Shown here: piece after piece, positions 31,098 through 41,975 of the stretch
Layout of the letters: every line of letters begins with the position of its first letter
Position numbering within the stretch: the first letter of the stretch is position 1
DNA from: Lumbricus rubellus
Taxonomy: Eukaryota > Annelida > Clitellata > Crassiclitellata > Lumbricidae
NCBI GenBank assembly: GCA_945859605.1
Contig: OX243815.1
Coordinates: 31,065,618-31,129,617, forward strand
Length of the DNA stretch: 64,000 nucleotides
Direction: 5' to 3'
Notes under the pieces: model-generated
The model's input: the letters and a program-made list of their open reading frames with translations, nothing else
Database searches by the model: none
What the model was told of the DNA's origin: nothing
Position numbers and translations under genes: made by a program

Positions 31098-33304
31098 TGT
31101 GGCGGACATGCCACAAGAGGTATAAGACAAAATAACTACTTACCGAGACTTGGCTGGAGTAAGCATGACTCTCGTTGGGTAGCCTTTTGGCTATGAGTCT
31201 TGTACCTGAAACCGGTTTCGTTTTGAAACAGGTTTATAATATTAGGTTTCAGATTCTTCCTATGGAAGACCAAGTATACTTTTTAGGCCAAAGTATAGAG
31301 TGTTATCATGTATTTTGCCGGTGGACTAAGACGTGCCACACGGTGCGCCGCTTATATTGCGGAGGAAGCGTTTCCTCCGTATGTGCTTAGATTGTTAAAG
31401 CGTTTTCTGCTGCGACTTTCTACAGTGATTTCGGTTGTGTTCGTCTGTCTCCTACAGTGTGGCTTGGCCACGTTCGAACGCGACTACGGCGATCCTTTGT
31501 TGAAGCAACGCTAACGTAGTGCGGATTTGCGGCAAGATCTGTCAGGGCTGTGTCTTGTCATCGATCGCTGAGATTCGAGCTGCTGAGGCTGCGTGACAGC
31601 TCAGGGAAGAATACAGTATTCGTGATACGCCTAGCGGGCGATCGCAGTATTCTGTGAAGGTTCCGTTGACTGTTGGTTACAGTCTAAGTTACGTGTTCCT
31701 TGGGTGTCGGTGTTTCTGTAGAGTTGAGGCGGGTCTCCTCTTTGAAGAACACGACGGTTGTATCCTTGTTGGTGGTACCGGGTGAGTTCGTCTGTAACTT
31801 TTGTATTGCAGGTCCTTGGTGGTGGATAATCGACTGTCTGCCAACCGACATTGGACGCTGTAATCGGTGTTACTGTTACCGGGTGTTTCTTGCGGAGTTT
31901 AGATTGTCTGTCAGCCGACATTGGACTCTCGCTGTGGTGATAACGATCTTGGTGATCGGTTGTTTAGATTCTCCGTGTGACTCGTCACTTTCTAGAATCT
32001 GTTGCTCACCGTTGAGTAGGGAGTAAGTGGTGGACCAAGAGTCCAGGCAAGCTGAGGGCTTTGCAAGGTAGTCTTCTTTACGTTACAGTGCTAGATAAGA
32101 CCAAGTGTTTTGTCAGGGACTTACCACTGAGGTCAGTAACTGTTGAGAGTAAGGGCGATAAGCGCCATTAGAAAACCTATAAAACAATAGTCTAATTTGT
32201 AGACACGGGTTTTCCGTTTACCTGTTCCCCAGGCCTCCCGGCCTTTTATTTTTACCTCGGATCTACCGGCGCAGAACAGCATCGCACCACGACGCTCTTG
32301 TGAGTTTCCGGCTAAGTGCCAACGGGGAAGTTACCGGCAGCGACAGTGTTTGGGCTGTGCGACTCGGAGTCGGGAGAGCGTGTGAGACAAGGGTTGTTTG
32401 GAGCCGCGCGTCAGCGCCGGTCGTCCCAAGTGGTTCACCGGTGGCCAAACTGTTGGTTCCTGCGGTCTTCTGCCAAGTCGGCGACCCGCGTTTGTCTGTT
32501 GGTCTCGGTGTCGGTGGTGAGTGTTCGTGTCGGGAGATCGGGTGAGGCGAGCACCCCGGCAAACGCCGCGCATCAGCGCGGGCGTCTTTGCTAGTTTCGT
32601 GTCGGGAGAGTTCCGCGCACGGTGACGGAGGGCGACCGTCGTTGGTTTCAGTTTCCATCGGGCCTACGGACCGCCTCCGCCCGTCGGAGTGTCCGTGTGT
32701 TAATCGTCACTTGGCTATTTGTGTGCGATACGATGAGTTGGGCATCTGTTCGAGTCCTCGGGTTAAGGCCGCTAGACTGGCCCTGGTTTCAAGCGACACG
32801 GTCAGCGGGGAAGGAATCGGCAGTATTCCCCAGTGGTGGTGTTGGTTCGGTGGCGGCCTGGTGCCGCGTGATAACTAAAGGAAGCGATAAGTCGGGTAAG
32901 AAGACGGAGACCGCCGTCGCGAGAAGCGGCGCCCGGCGAGGCCGCTCTGCCTGCGGGAACAAGAACTCTGTGTTGAGCGTCGGTCATCCTTGTGCTCAGG
33001 ACGTCGCCTACTCGGCGACCGCGGATGAGGCAGAGAGCGGGTCTGATATAGCCGGGCGGGCCAGCCGATCGCAGGCGTCGGTTTCACGGTCGTCTTCCCC
33101 CGGGAGTGAAGTCGCTGGCGAGGACCACGCAGCGCACAGCGACCCGGGAGATTCACGGCGTCCTGGTAAGACCGAGTATCTCCCGGACGCTGAAACGGCA
33201 CCGCTAAGTGATGCCATCGAACCTGAGGGCGATGGGTCGCAGCGGGGCGATAGGCGAGGTAAGGCGCCCGTAGTGTCTGTCGACTCACCCCCTGGTACGC
33301 CACA
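31098..33304 (+). repeat. Full-length 2207-bp LTR, direct
   Basis: Starts TGTGGCGGACATGCC and ends GGTACGCCACA, with a 7-bp terminal inverted repeat (TGTGGCG/CGCCACA). It is followed by AAGT, the first four bases of the internal region at 27264-27267, so it has the right neighbour of a 5' LTR although it also has the left neighbour of a 3' LTR. The length is unusual for gypsy elements. The last 570 bp are coding (see 32733). Confidence 0.8.
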
Positions 33305-33317
33305 AAGTAGGGGGTGA
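32733..33317 (+). CDS. LTR-borne start of the gag frame
   Basis: The frame begins with ATG in MSWASVRVLGLRPLDWPWFQ and runs to the LTR end (VVSVDSPPGTPQ) in the same phase that crosses the primer site in the 27-kb copy. Here it meets the inverted LTR and stops after three codons. The mirror copy lies on the minus strand (33285-33869). Whether ATG 32733 is the native start is an inference; the frame is open further upstream. Confidence 0.55.
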   Translation: MSWASVRVLGLRPLDWPWFQATRSAGKESAVFPSGGVGSVAAWCRVITKGSDKSGKKTETAVARSGARRGRSACGNKNSVLSVGHPCAQDVAYSATADEAESGSDIAGRASRSQASVSRSSSPGSEVAGEDHAAHSDPGDSRRPGKTEYLPDAETAPLSDAIEPEGDGSQRGDRRGKAPVVSVDSPPGTPQSRG

Positions 33318-35504
33318 GTCGACAGACACTACGGGCGCCTTACCTCGCCTATCGCCCCGCTGCGACCCATCGCCCTCAGGTTCGATGGCATCACTTAGCG
33401 GTGCCGTTTCAGCGTCCGGGAGATACTCGGTCTTACCAGGACGCCGTGAATCTCCCGGGTCGCTGTGCGCTGCGTGGTCCTCGCCAGCGACTTCACTCCC
33501 GGGGGAAGACGACCGTGAAACCGACGCCTGCGATCGGCTGGCCCGCCCGGCTATATCAGACCCGCTCTCTGCCTCATCCGCGGTCGCCGAGTAGGCGACG
33601 TCCTGAGCACAAGGATGACCGACGCTCAACACAGGGTTCTTGTTCCCGCAGGCAGAGCGGCCTCGCCGGGCGCCGCTTCTCGCGACGGCGGTCTCCGTCT
33701 TCTTACCCGACTTATCGCTTCCTTTAGTTATCACGCGGCACCAGGCCGCCACCGAACCAACACCACCACTGGGGAATACTGCCGATTCCTTCCCCGCTGA
33801 CCGTGTCGCTTGAAACCAGGGCCAGTCTAGCGGCCTTAACCCGAGGACTCGAACAGATGCCCAACTCATCGTATCGCACACAAATAGCCAAGTGACGATT
33901 AACACACGGACACTCCGACGGGCGGAGGCGGTCCGTAGGCCCGATGGAAACTGAAACCAACGACGGTCGCCCTCCGTCACCGTGCGCGGAACTCTCCCGA
34001 CACGAAACTAGCAAAGACGCCCGCGCTGATGCGCGGCGTTTGCCGGGGTGCTCGCCTCACCCGATCTCCCGACACGAACACTCACCACCGACACCGAGAC
34101 CAACAGACAAACGCGGGTCGCCGACTTGGCAGAAGACCGCAGGAACCAACAGTTTGGCCACCGGTGAACCACTTGGGACGACCGGCGCTGACGCGCGGCT
34201 CCAAACAACCCTTGTCTCACACGCTCTCCCGACTCCGAGTCGCACAGCCCAAACACTGTCGCTGCCGGTAACTTCCCCGTTGGCACTTAGCCGGAAACTC
34301 ACAAGAGCGTCGTGGTGCGATGCTGTTCTGCGCCGGTAGATCCGAGGTAAAAATAAAAGGCCGGGAGGCCTGGGGAACAGGTAAACGGAAAACCCGTGTC
34401 TACAAATTAGACTATTGTTTTATAGGTTTTCTAATGGCGCTTATCGCCCTTACTCTCAACAGTTACTGACCTCAGTGGTAAGTCCCTGACAAAACACTTG
34501 GTCTTATCTAGCACTGTAACGTAAAGAAGACTACCTTGCAAAGCCCTCAGCTTGCCTGGACTCTTGGTCCACCACTTACTCCCTACTCAACGGTGAGCAA
34601 CAGATTCTAGAAAGTGACGAGTCACACGGAGAATCTAAACAACCGATCACCAAGATCGTTATCACCACAGCGAGAGTCCAATGTCGGCTGACAGACAATC
34701 TAAACTCCGCAAGAAACACCCGGTAACAGTAACACCGATTACAGCGTCCAATGTCGGTTGGCAGACAGTCGATTATCCACCACCAAGGACCTGCAATACA
34801 AAAGTTACAGACGAACTCACCCGGTACCACCAACAAGGATACAACCGTCGTGTTCTTCAAAGAGGAGACCCGCCTCAACTCTACAGAAACACCGACACCC
34901 AAGGAACACGTAACTTAGACTGTAACCAACAGTCAACGGAACCTTCACAGAATACTGCGATCGCCCGCTAGGCGTATCACGAATACTGTATTCTTCCCTG
35001 AGCTGTCACGCAGCCTCAGCAGCTCGAATCTCAGCGATCGATGACAAGACACAGCCCTGACAGATCTTGCCGCAAATCCGCACTACGTTAGCGTTGCTTC
35101 AACAAAGGATCGCCGTAGTCGCGTTCGAACGTGGCCAAGCCACACTGTAGGAGACAGACGAACACAACCGAAATCACTGTAGAAAGTCGCAGCAGAAAAC
35201 GCTTTAACAATCTAAGCACATACGGAGGAAACGCTTCCTCCGCAATATAAGCGGCGCACCGTGTGGCACGTCTTAGTCCACCGGCAAAATACATGATAAC
35301 ACTCTATACTTTGGCCTAAAAAGTATACTTGGTCTTCCATAGGAAGAATCTGAAACCTAATATTATAAACCTGTTTCAAAACGAAACCGGTTTCAGGTAC
35401 AAGACTCATAGCCAAAAGGCTACCCAACGAGAGTCATGCTTACTCCAGCCAAGTCTCGGTAAGTAGTTATTTTGTCTTATACCTCTTGTGGCATGTCCGC
35501 CACA
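33309..35504 (-). repeat. Inverted LTR copy, second arm of a 2.2-kb palindrome
   Basis: 2196 bp, the complement of 31098-33293 with no length difference. I noticed a single substitution (Ser/Pro codon; NKNS versus NKNP). Eleven terminal bases of the LTR are missing at the centre, where AAGT intervenes. Confidence 0.85.
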
Positions 35505-35645
35505 CAACTATGCGAAAAATCCAGGGGGGCGCACTTGCGCCCCCTTGCGCCCCGCTGCGGACGCCCATGGTGGGAGTAGCGAGGTAGACGAGCAATAGAG
35601 ATCTTCTGATGGCTCTCAGACGCAAGAGTAGGCAATCCAGTTGAC

Positions 35646-36500
35646 CTGTGGTGTTGGTTGTGGTGATAGTAGTGGTTGAAATAGCACGACTACGACGCTA
35701 ACACCAATAGAAGCCAATAATAGCGAAATAACAAAACAGTGACAACTTTAACTACAATAGGAATAGCAATGCAACAACACGTACCTTAGCATTTGAACAA
35801 AGCGATAGATACAAATATATCAGTTAGGCCTACATCCAGACAACAACGTTGTCCATGTTTTCCCCTAAGGATAATTGTTTAAGAAAAGGTCCAACAATAA
35901 CAATAAATTATGACAGCTTCATTAAGAGTCCAATGCTGTCCATGTTTCTAAATTCTAATACATGAGCCTATACAGTTGCTTCGGTTTGACCCCCGGGAAG
36001 GCTCAGCTATATTATTCTCAATCAACTATTTGACTTAATATTCTAAATTGTCGTTGGGACAGGATCGCTTGGTGTCAAAGACTTGCAACAATCAGAACAT
36101 TCATAATCATTACTCCTGTAGGCCTATACAGAGACAAAAACATGTCGTTTTCTTACGAAGCCCAAGCGTAGCCTAATTTATAGGCCCTATACTTATTAGG
36201 CTACTGACTCGTAGGTTCATGCCTATACTCATCTACATATTCATGATCATCAGAGGGGTCATCGGCATCAGTCGTACCACTGCTTCATCCGGCCATTTAT
36301 CATCGCCAACGAGTTCCCGAGAGTACGCATGCGCATCGGGAAATGACCCAATTAGGTTCTTGCGCCAGGAAGAGCGGCGGCGCGAGATCTCGCGTTGACT
36401 CTCGGCTGCGTTTCACATACGTACACGGTAAAGTACGTATAGCATCGGCGGTGGTGGCCGATCCAAGAAATAGTCGTAGGTCAGTCATATTACTCATATA
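35646..36500. other. Intergenic, no gene seen
   Basis: Low coding potential. Contains several TAGGCCTA-like motifs. Confidence 0.6.
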
Positions 36501-36502
36501 CG

Positions 36503-36744
36503 ACCAACCAACCAGCTAGCCAACCAACCAACCAACCTGCCAACCAACTAATCAACCAACCAGCTAGCCAACCAACCAACCAACCAGCTAGCCAACTAAC
36601 CAACCAGCTAGCCAACTAACCAACCAGCCAGCCAACTAGCCAACCAACCAACTAGCCAACCAACCAATCAACCAACTAGCCAACCAACCAATCAACCAAC
36701 TAGCCAACCAACCAATCAACCAACTAGCCAACCAATCAACCAGC
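36503..36744. repeat. (CCAA)n / CAACTAGC satellite
   Basis: CCAACCAACCAACCAGCTAG-type units repeat for about 240 bp, with a 20-bp higher-order unit (CCAACCAATCAACCAACTAG) in the second half. Confidence 0.9.
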
Positions 36745-36849
36745 CCAAAAAACCTTTAGGCAATAGGCTACATTGCATTATCGGGGTAGGCCTACGTCTG
36801 CAGCAATTCGAAGCAGCATGGCTTCTTCACCACCCGCTCGATCCTTCCC

Positions 36850-37186
36850 TTCTTGTCTTTGTGTATTTGTGTGTATGTGTATTTGTGTGTATGTGTATTT
36901 GTGTGTGTGTTACAGTGTGTATGTGTATTTGTGTGTATAGGCGCTCCCACCACCGCCGCCACCGCCTTCGCCGCCGCCTATAATAAGATAGCGAGAGGAG
37001 CGGCGTCGTTGGCGGTGGCGCCAATCGATAGGACAGCAGAGCAGACGACGACGACGACGACACAGAGAGCGATAGACGCGTTGACTCTTCTACTGCTATT
37101 ACGACAAGGTCCGGCTGGTCATAGTCGTAGTCGTCGTAGTCGTGGAGGTCGTCGTAGTGGCCCACAGCGTGTGTGTGGGTGTGTGT

Positions 37187-37222
<36 letters not shown>

Positions 37223-37480
37223 CTCTTCTAAAAATACACACTCGACACAGGCGCATATCTTATGCGCTCTGCCACACTAAACTGAGTCGTCGTCATCAAA
37301 ATATTGGGAGAGTCGTGTGTGTGTGCGTGTGCGTGCGTGTGTGTGTGTGCGTGTGACTGTGTGTGCGTGTGTGCGTGCGTGTGCGTCTGTCTGTATGTGT
37401 TTGTGTGTTTGTGTGTGTGTGTGTTTGTGTGTGTGCGTGTGTGCTAGTGCGTGCGTGTGTGTGTGTCTTTGTGTGCTATA
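36850..37480. repeat. (TG)n-rich tracts flanking a CpG-rich segment
   Basis: TG/TATG/TTTG repeats occur at 36850-36940, 37167-37218 and 37313-37477. Between 36940 and 37150 the sequence is GC- and CpG-rich with GCCGCC and GACGAC runs. Confidence 0.85.
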
Positions 37481-38235
37481 GTCTATAGGAACCGCTCTCT
37501 CCTTCGCTCTTCATTCTCTTCGTATTGCGCTCGATCCATCGTCATGGTCCGCCATCTTAACGCTGGCCGGAAATCGTCTGCTGCCTCAACGCGCGTCGTC
37601 TCCGTCGTCGTCGTCGCTGCGTGTGTGTAATGCGTGTGCGCATGCGTGAGCCTCCTTCTCATCATATAGGCGAGTGTACTGCAGTTGGCTCCTCGCACGG
37701 CGTCAGTCGTGAAGCGCTCCAAGCGACGGCCACAGTCATTATTATTCAAGTTTTTGTCGCCTGCCCGCCGCCCGTGACGTAACCAGTATTCAGCGCCATC
37801 TGTCGTTGTCGTCGTTGTCGTTGTCGTTGTCGTTGGTTGTGCTCAGCTTCATCTCTTTTTTGCTCACTCTCTCTCATAAGATTATTCCACAGCTACTGCT
37901 GCCGCTGCGATAGATTTGTCGTCTGCTATCCATACAATATACGTCTGATATTATTGCAAGCGAATATTCGCCATCGACTGCGCTGCTGTCGCTGCTCTGC
38001 TATTGAGGATCGTATGAGTAGGAGTAGGAGGAGTAGGTTGTCTGTCTTGAAAATATCTGTGGAGATACGAGAGGCTGCGACGGTGGCGACGGTGGCTGCG
38101 GTGGTCGAGTGACATGGAAATCTCGAGTCTTCAACGACGATCATGTTTCCGGAATTGACTCATCATCGTTATTCGCTCATACGCCTGTATAATATGGCGA
38201 TGATAGCGATGGCTGCGGCGGCTTATCAAGAGGAT
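37481..38235. promoter_or_regulatory. CpG-rich region, possible promoter with AAGATGGCGG (minus strand)
   Basis: CpG is frequent here compared with neighbouring DNA. On the minus strand AAGATGGCGG (37549-37558) matches the YY1-type start-site motif and holds an ATG (MADHDDGSSAIRRE then stop). A second ATG a few bases on opens MTMDRAQYEENEERRRERFL. GTCGTT repeats lie at 37800-37835. No downstream exon could be joined, so a gene is only a possibility. Confidence 0.3.
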
Positions 38236-38441
38236 TAAAGGTAAAAGCAGCTATATTACAATTTCCTTTGAAGATAAGCGTCCAAGTGGAATCGTACTCT
38301 ACACAACTGTACAGCCGTTGGCTTTGGTAAACTCTGTCTTATATTATAGGCTGATGCTGTTGTGTTGTTCTGTATGCCAATGACGTATTCAATGTTAGGC
38401 ATGGAACCCGTAAAGTCCTGATGTTTGTAGGGCCTATTGGT

Positions 38442-38494
38442 GCGCTTGTGAATAAGCTGGTGCCCCGCGCTTGGCTTTCGAGTAGCGCTTTAGA
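38442..38494 (+). repeat. 53-bp dispersed repeat, copy 1
   Basis: GAATAAGCTGGTGCCCCGCG and TTGGCTTTCGAGTAGCGC recur with few changes at 44732-44785. The second copy is followed by an ATTACG tract, as retroposon 3' ends are. Confidence 0.6.
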
Positions 38495-38567
38495 AACCTT
38501 GATTTCAATTGCCATTGATGCCGTTTCGGTAAGGTATTAACTCCGTTGAGCTTTCAAATTAAGAAAA

Positions 38568-38652
38568 CAGGCACACACACATCCATGCACGCACGCACGC
38601 ACGTACACACACACACACACACACGCACACACACACACACACACACACAAAT
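38568..38652. repeat. (CA)n microsatellite
   Basis: CA/CACG dinucleotide tract of about 85 bp. Confidence 0.9.
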
Positions 38653-38939
38653 ACATACATTCATTATCACTTTGAAGTATTATAGTGTAAATTATGTCGC
38701 ATGGTATATAGTGCATGCAGCGCAAAAACTGAGTCTTTGCTGCAGTATCCTAACAGCAAAAGAGTTCGAATGCAGAATGTGACCAAACAGAAAATTTGTC
38801 TGATGCCTCATGACTGCACTGAATTTGTTCCAATTGAAACTTCTGTCATGTCACATGTGGACCGTCAAAGCCGCATAAGCGGATAACATTAAGACCAGAC
38901 TCGTAGCCTCTTTAATCTTCAATCTAATCTTTAATTTTT

Positions 38940-39245
38940 AATCTCTTCACTGGAGAAATAAGGGACAAGAGAAACTGGAGATTATCGTCAGGAAAATCAA
39001 CTGAATTGGATGGGACACGTGCTACGAATGGACGAGGATGAAAAGACAACCAAGAAGTGAAATGAATTCCCAGGGGAAACGTGAGAGAGGAAGGTCTACC
39101 AAGAAAGAATTTGAAGGTGACCGTACAAGAGGACCTACAGTCTGGAGATGACGTGGGAGGACGCTGTAGAGGTGGCAATCGACAGAGGAGAATGGAGAAG
39201 AGCTCTGCATTGCCCGATGTGCAGTCCTGCATGGGAAGGACTAAT
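38940..39245 (+). pseudogene. Decayed LINE reverse transcriptase C-terminus
   Basis: In broken frames the + strand reads WMGHVLRMDED, FPGE..ERGRSTKK, then a segment like TWEDAVEVAIDRGEWRRALH and CPMCSPAWEG. This is the C-terminal signature of RTE-like LINE proteins (GHV.RM, GRP, W..). Several frameshifts and stops are present. Confidence 0.65.
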
Positions 39246-39764
39246 GTATAAGGTAAAGCTAGCCACAACATCTCAAGATATTAACATGCAATAGTTTGAA
39301 AGCAAAGAAGGATTTCAAACCATTATTAAACAAAGAGTGCAGAAGTCATTCAGGTAGCGAGAAGATTCAAGTACAAGTTTAGCCTGTAGTGTATGGTGGG
39401 ATGCCATTCAAAGCAGCATGACCTACCACAACAAATGTCCCCAGGATGCTGTCAGAGCAGATCTAGTTCGAGGAATATAGAGATCCAAAAAGTCAGTCAA
39501 GTGAAAGACAGGTTGCAGTTGCAGAGAGAGGTTTTGTGCATAAAGTCAGATTTATATTTAGAGATATGGATAACATTAGATTGAGTAAAAGTATATATTT
39601 ATAATGGTTATGTGAGGCAAATTGGGAGCCAATGCAGGACTTCAGTGAAATAAGTAGAAAAGCACTCAAAACCTAAGAAAACAGGCTGTAAGTCTGGTCT
39701 CATCACAGCTAAACTGAATGGAGGGAGAGTAGAGAGAGATGCATTATAGTTAAATATATAATAT
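39246..39764. other. Intergenic, no gene seen
   Basis: No coding match. GGGAGCCAATGCAG at about 39627 is the complement of a LINE HWLP-coding stretch (CTGCATTGGCTCCC) and hints at another old fragment. Confidence 0.4.
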
Positions 39765-40012
39765 TGTATTGTATTGTATCCATACATTTATAAAGTGCCT
39801 CTCACAGTGCACACCAATCAGAGCCGCTCCCAGTGCATTAGGCCAAGAGAAAAAAAGTAGTTTTGAGACAACGAAAAGAGCCGCTTGGCCCACTAGTTAA
39901 TAAGGAGGAGCGTGTCAAAGGAGGAAGCTGGTTTCACATCGCAGGGCCAATGAGAGCAAAGGCTCGCATTTTAGCCATGGTGGTCCTAGTTATGGTCAAG
40001 GGGAATATGTAA
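39765..40012 (-). mobile_element. L2/CR1-like LINE 3' fragment, second copy
   Basis: On the minus strand it reads MAKMRAFALIGPA and NQLPPLTRSSLLTS, and the 3' UTR has GGGAGCGGCTCTGATTGG...GAGGCACTTTATAAATG with a TACAATACAAT tail at 39765-39785. It is the same family as the LINE split by E1 and E2. Confidence 0.7.
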
Positions 40013-40077
40013 GACAGCATTTAAGTATAATTACATCAACCAACATGAGTGTCAATTTCCCCTGTTATAACTGAATC

Positions 40078-40148
40078 AGAATAGAGAGGAAGGAGACACT
40101 GCAGCAAACAGCAACTTGGAGAAAATTGAGCTACTTCCTCCACATTTA
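40078..40148 (+). pseudogene. Short relic of the RTE element found at 4090-6153
   Basis: Translates IEREETLQQTATWRKLSYF, matching residues 575-593 of the intact RTE protein almost exactly, then diverges. Only about 65 bp remain. Confidence 0.75.
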
Positions 40149-40775
40149 CCTATGCAAGAATTAAGTTTGTAAATGAGCCAGCCGAGTCTAAGCGGGTCTT
40201 TAAGACCTTTGTCAGCTGACTCATTGACCTGCACTAATATGAACGATAAGCGAAAGGGTTGAAGGTCATAAAGAAGAGGACAAGGCGAAATGAGCTCCTA
40301 TTCACTCAGTACAGTAGCAAAAGGATGGAACACAGTTACACAGGGCAAGAGGAAATGCAGGAAAGAGAGGAAGCGGAAGTAAAATGACAGAGAAGGGGAG
40401 GAGGGGAGGGGATGAGGAGGATGGAAGGAGGATGGAAGGAGGATGAGAGGTGGAAGTCGCAATGGATCATGGGACGGAAAGAAGCATAATTCTTCAGTGA
40501 AAGGAATGTTACTGCTGGCTTTTATGACGAGTGACACCTTGTCGAGGAGACAGGAGGAGGAGGACTGACGAGCTGTTAAATAATTGAGTACTAATGCATG
40601 CACACGAGTCGGAAGAGTAGGAGTCGGAAGAGTAGGAGTCGGAAGACGAGGAGGAAGGAAGAAGTAGAGGCGTCGAGAGATGAAACGGAAGTCATGGATA
40701 TGTGGTGGAAGACAAGACAGGGCTTGCATGGACGACCGCTAGTTTTGATCGGGTGAATATATAGCTGATGTGAAG
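40149..40775. other. Purine-rich intergenic DNA
   Basis: AG-rich on the + strand with GGAGGATGGAAGGAGGATGG and GTCGGAAGAGTAGGA short tandem units near 40400-40650. No gene seen. Confidence 0.5.
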
Positions 40776-41028
40776 ACGTGGCGTACGGGAGATTTCAGCA
40801 GTGGGGGGCGGGGGAAAGATTTTAGGCTACTTCTGCCCAAAAAATAAATCTTGTCGTGGGATTTTCCCAGACAAAAAGTTGACGACCTTTTTTAGTCATC
40901 GGGTTGAAATGTCGTGAAAAATACTTTTTTCATATTTTACCCTTTATGCTTGCCCGAAAACAGAATTCCCCAAAATTGGGGGGGGGGGACATTTGCCACC
41001 TCTGAACCCCCACCTCGTACGCCTATGT
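40776..41028. mobile_element. Possible hAT-like MITE with GGCGTACG ends
   Basis: The left GTGGCGTACGGGAG near 40777 and right CTCGTACGCCTATG near 41015 are partly complementary, with G-rich subterminal parts (GTGGGGGGCGGGGG; GGGGGGGGACATTTGCC). The flanks TGTGAAGA and TGTAAGGA resemble a decayed 8-bp duplication. Confidence 0.4.
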
Positions 41029-41570
41029 GTAAGGAGGAGGAGCAGAGACACGGAAGCAGCCTACTAAAAGAAAGAGAATGAGAATGAAGAACAGAAGAAA
41101 CCAAGAAAAAGAACGATAAGTAGGAATGAAAGTACGACGAAGACGTCGAAGAGCATAATTTTAAACTACGTAAAGGTGAAAGGACTATCCATGGGAAGTA
41201 GAAAAATTAAGTGCATGGAAGTTGTTTGAAAGGGGAAAAATTAGGAGCAAGCAGGAATTAAGTTCAGCTGCGTTCCGATATTGATCTGACACCCAACGGC
41301 CAACACCCGAGATTTGCAATCTGCCATCTGAATTACTATAAAGAAGAATCATCGCCGCTCAAATGCTTTTTTCGTTGCGATAATAATCAATCACATGTAG
41401 GCTAGGCCTATTGTAGTCCTTTATCACATGAATTATGTTGTTTTTAGAATAGGCTATATCGAATAGGGTCTATCCGGTGTGGTTTCTTTGGAAAGGCTTA
41501 GATTTTAGACTTGTGAAACTTTGGAGATCCGGCCCCCTCTGGATGATGAATTTAACCTCTGGGAGCAGGG
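41029..41570. other. Intergenic, no gene seen
   Basis: A-rich, no coding match. Confidence 0.5.
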
Positions 41571-41578
41571 AAGAATAA

Positions 41579-41641
41579 AATAAACGAATGAATGAACGAA
41601 TGAATGAATGAATGAATGCATGAATGAATGAATGAATGAAT
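41579..41641. repeat. (GAAT)n microsatellite
   Basis: GAATGAATGAAT tract of about 63 bp, with one GCATG interruption. Confidence 0.9.
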
Positions 41642-41891
41642 GATATGCTATATTGGAGGATGCGTATGTTTGCAGGTATATAGTGGTGAATGCTTTCCTC
41701 ACCATATAAAAATAACTGTAGACCCTATGCACATACATGTACATGTCGCTATAGGAAACAACTTGTAATGTATACGTAGCATATTGCCATACGTATAGGC
41801 CGACATGATTTCAAAAATACACTTCGGCCTGTTTCATAATCGTGATTTGTCCTAATCATCTCAACTGATTTGGATGAAGCAAAGGCTGTAG

Positions 41892-41893
<2 letters not shown>

Positions 41894-41969
<76 letters not shown>

Positions 41970-41970
41970 C
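41894..41970. repeat. (AT)n microsatellite
   Basis: Nearly pure AT dinucleotides with two TACAT interruptions at the right end. Confidence 0.95.
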
Positions 41971-41975
41971 ATGTA

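Larger units (their letters stand above)
26555..35508. mobile_element. Rearranged gypsy-like LTR retrotransposon with 2.2-kb LTRs
   Basis: The block 26559-35504 starts TGTGGCG, ends CGCCACA and is flanked by CAAC (26555-26558 and 35505-35508). Order on + : LTR end inverted (26559-27093), LTR end direct (27091-27263), primer site, gag-protease, non-coding 1.1 kb, polypurine tract, full LTR direct (31098-33304), AAGT, then almost full LTR inverted (33309-35504). No RT, RNase H or integrase is present. Either an aberrant insertion or an assembly product would give this layout. Confidence 0.7.
26290..35577. mobile_element. E2: second hAT-like element, interrupted by a rearranged LTR element
   Basis: GTGGGAGT occurs at 26290-26297 and 35570-35577. 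The element starts CATGGGCGTCCGCA (26298) and ends with its complement (35556-35569). The left tip followed by GGAATTTTTCTAGGGGGGG matches the complement of the right end of E1, and the right tip matches E1's left end, so E2 is inverted relative to E1. Own sequence is about 261 bp left and 65 bp right; the rest is the LTR complex. Confidence 0.8.
18836..35645 (-). mobile_element. L2/CR1-like LINE 3' fragment in three pieces (18836-19002, 26033-26297, 35578-35645)
   Basis: Minus-strand translation gives QKISIARLPRYSH (35578-35645), then ISTDMTDFLHWLPVASRIQF and RAFTIVGP (26033-26297), then WNDIPPTIRSKILLGVSS and a stop (across the E1 site into 18836-19002). This order is the C-terminal end of L2/CR1 reverse transcriptases (HWLP..., GP.WN.LP). 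The 3' UTR ends in AGAGGCGCTTTATAAAAGC and a TACAATACA-type tail. The frame is continuous across both insertion points when one TSD copy is removed, which supports the E1 and E2 boundaries; there is one frameshift just before WND. A second copy of this family is at 39765-40012. Confidence 0.75.
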
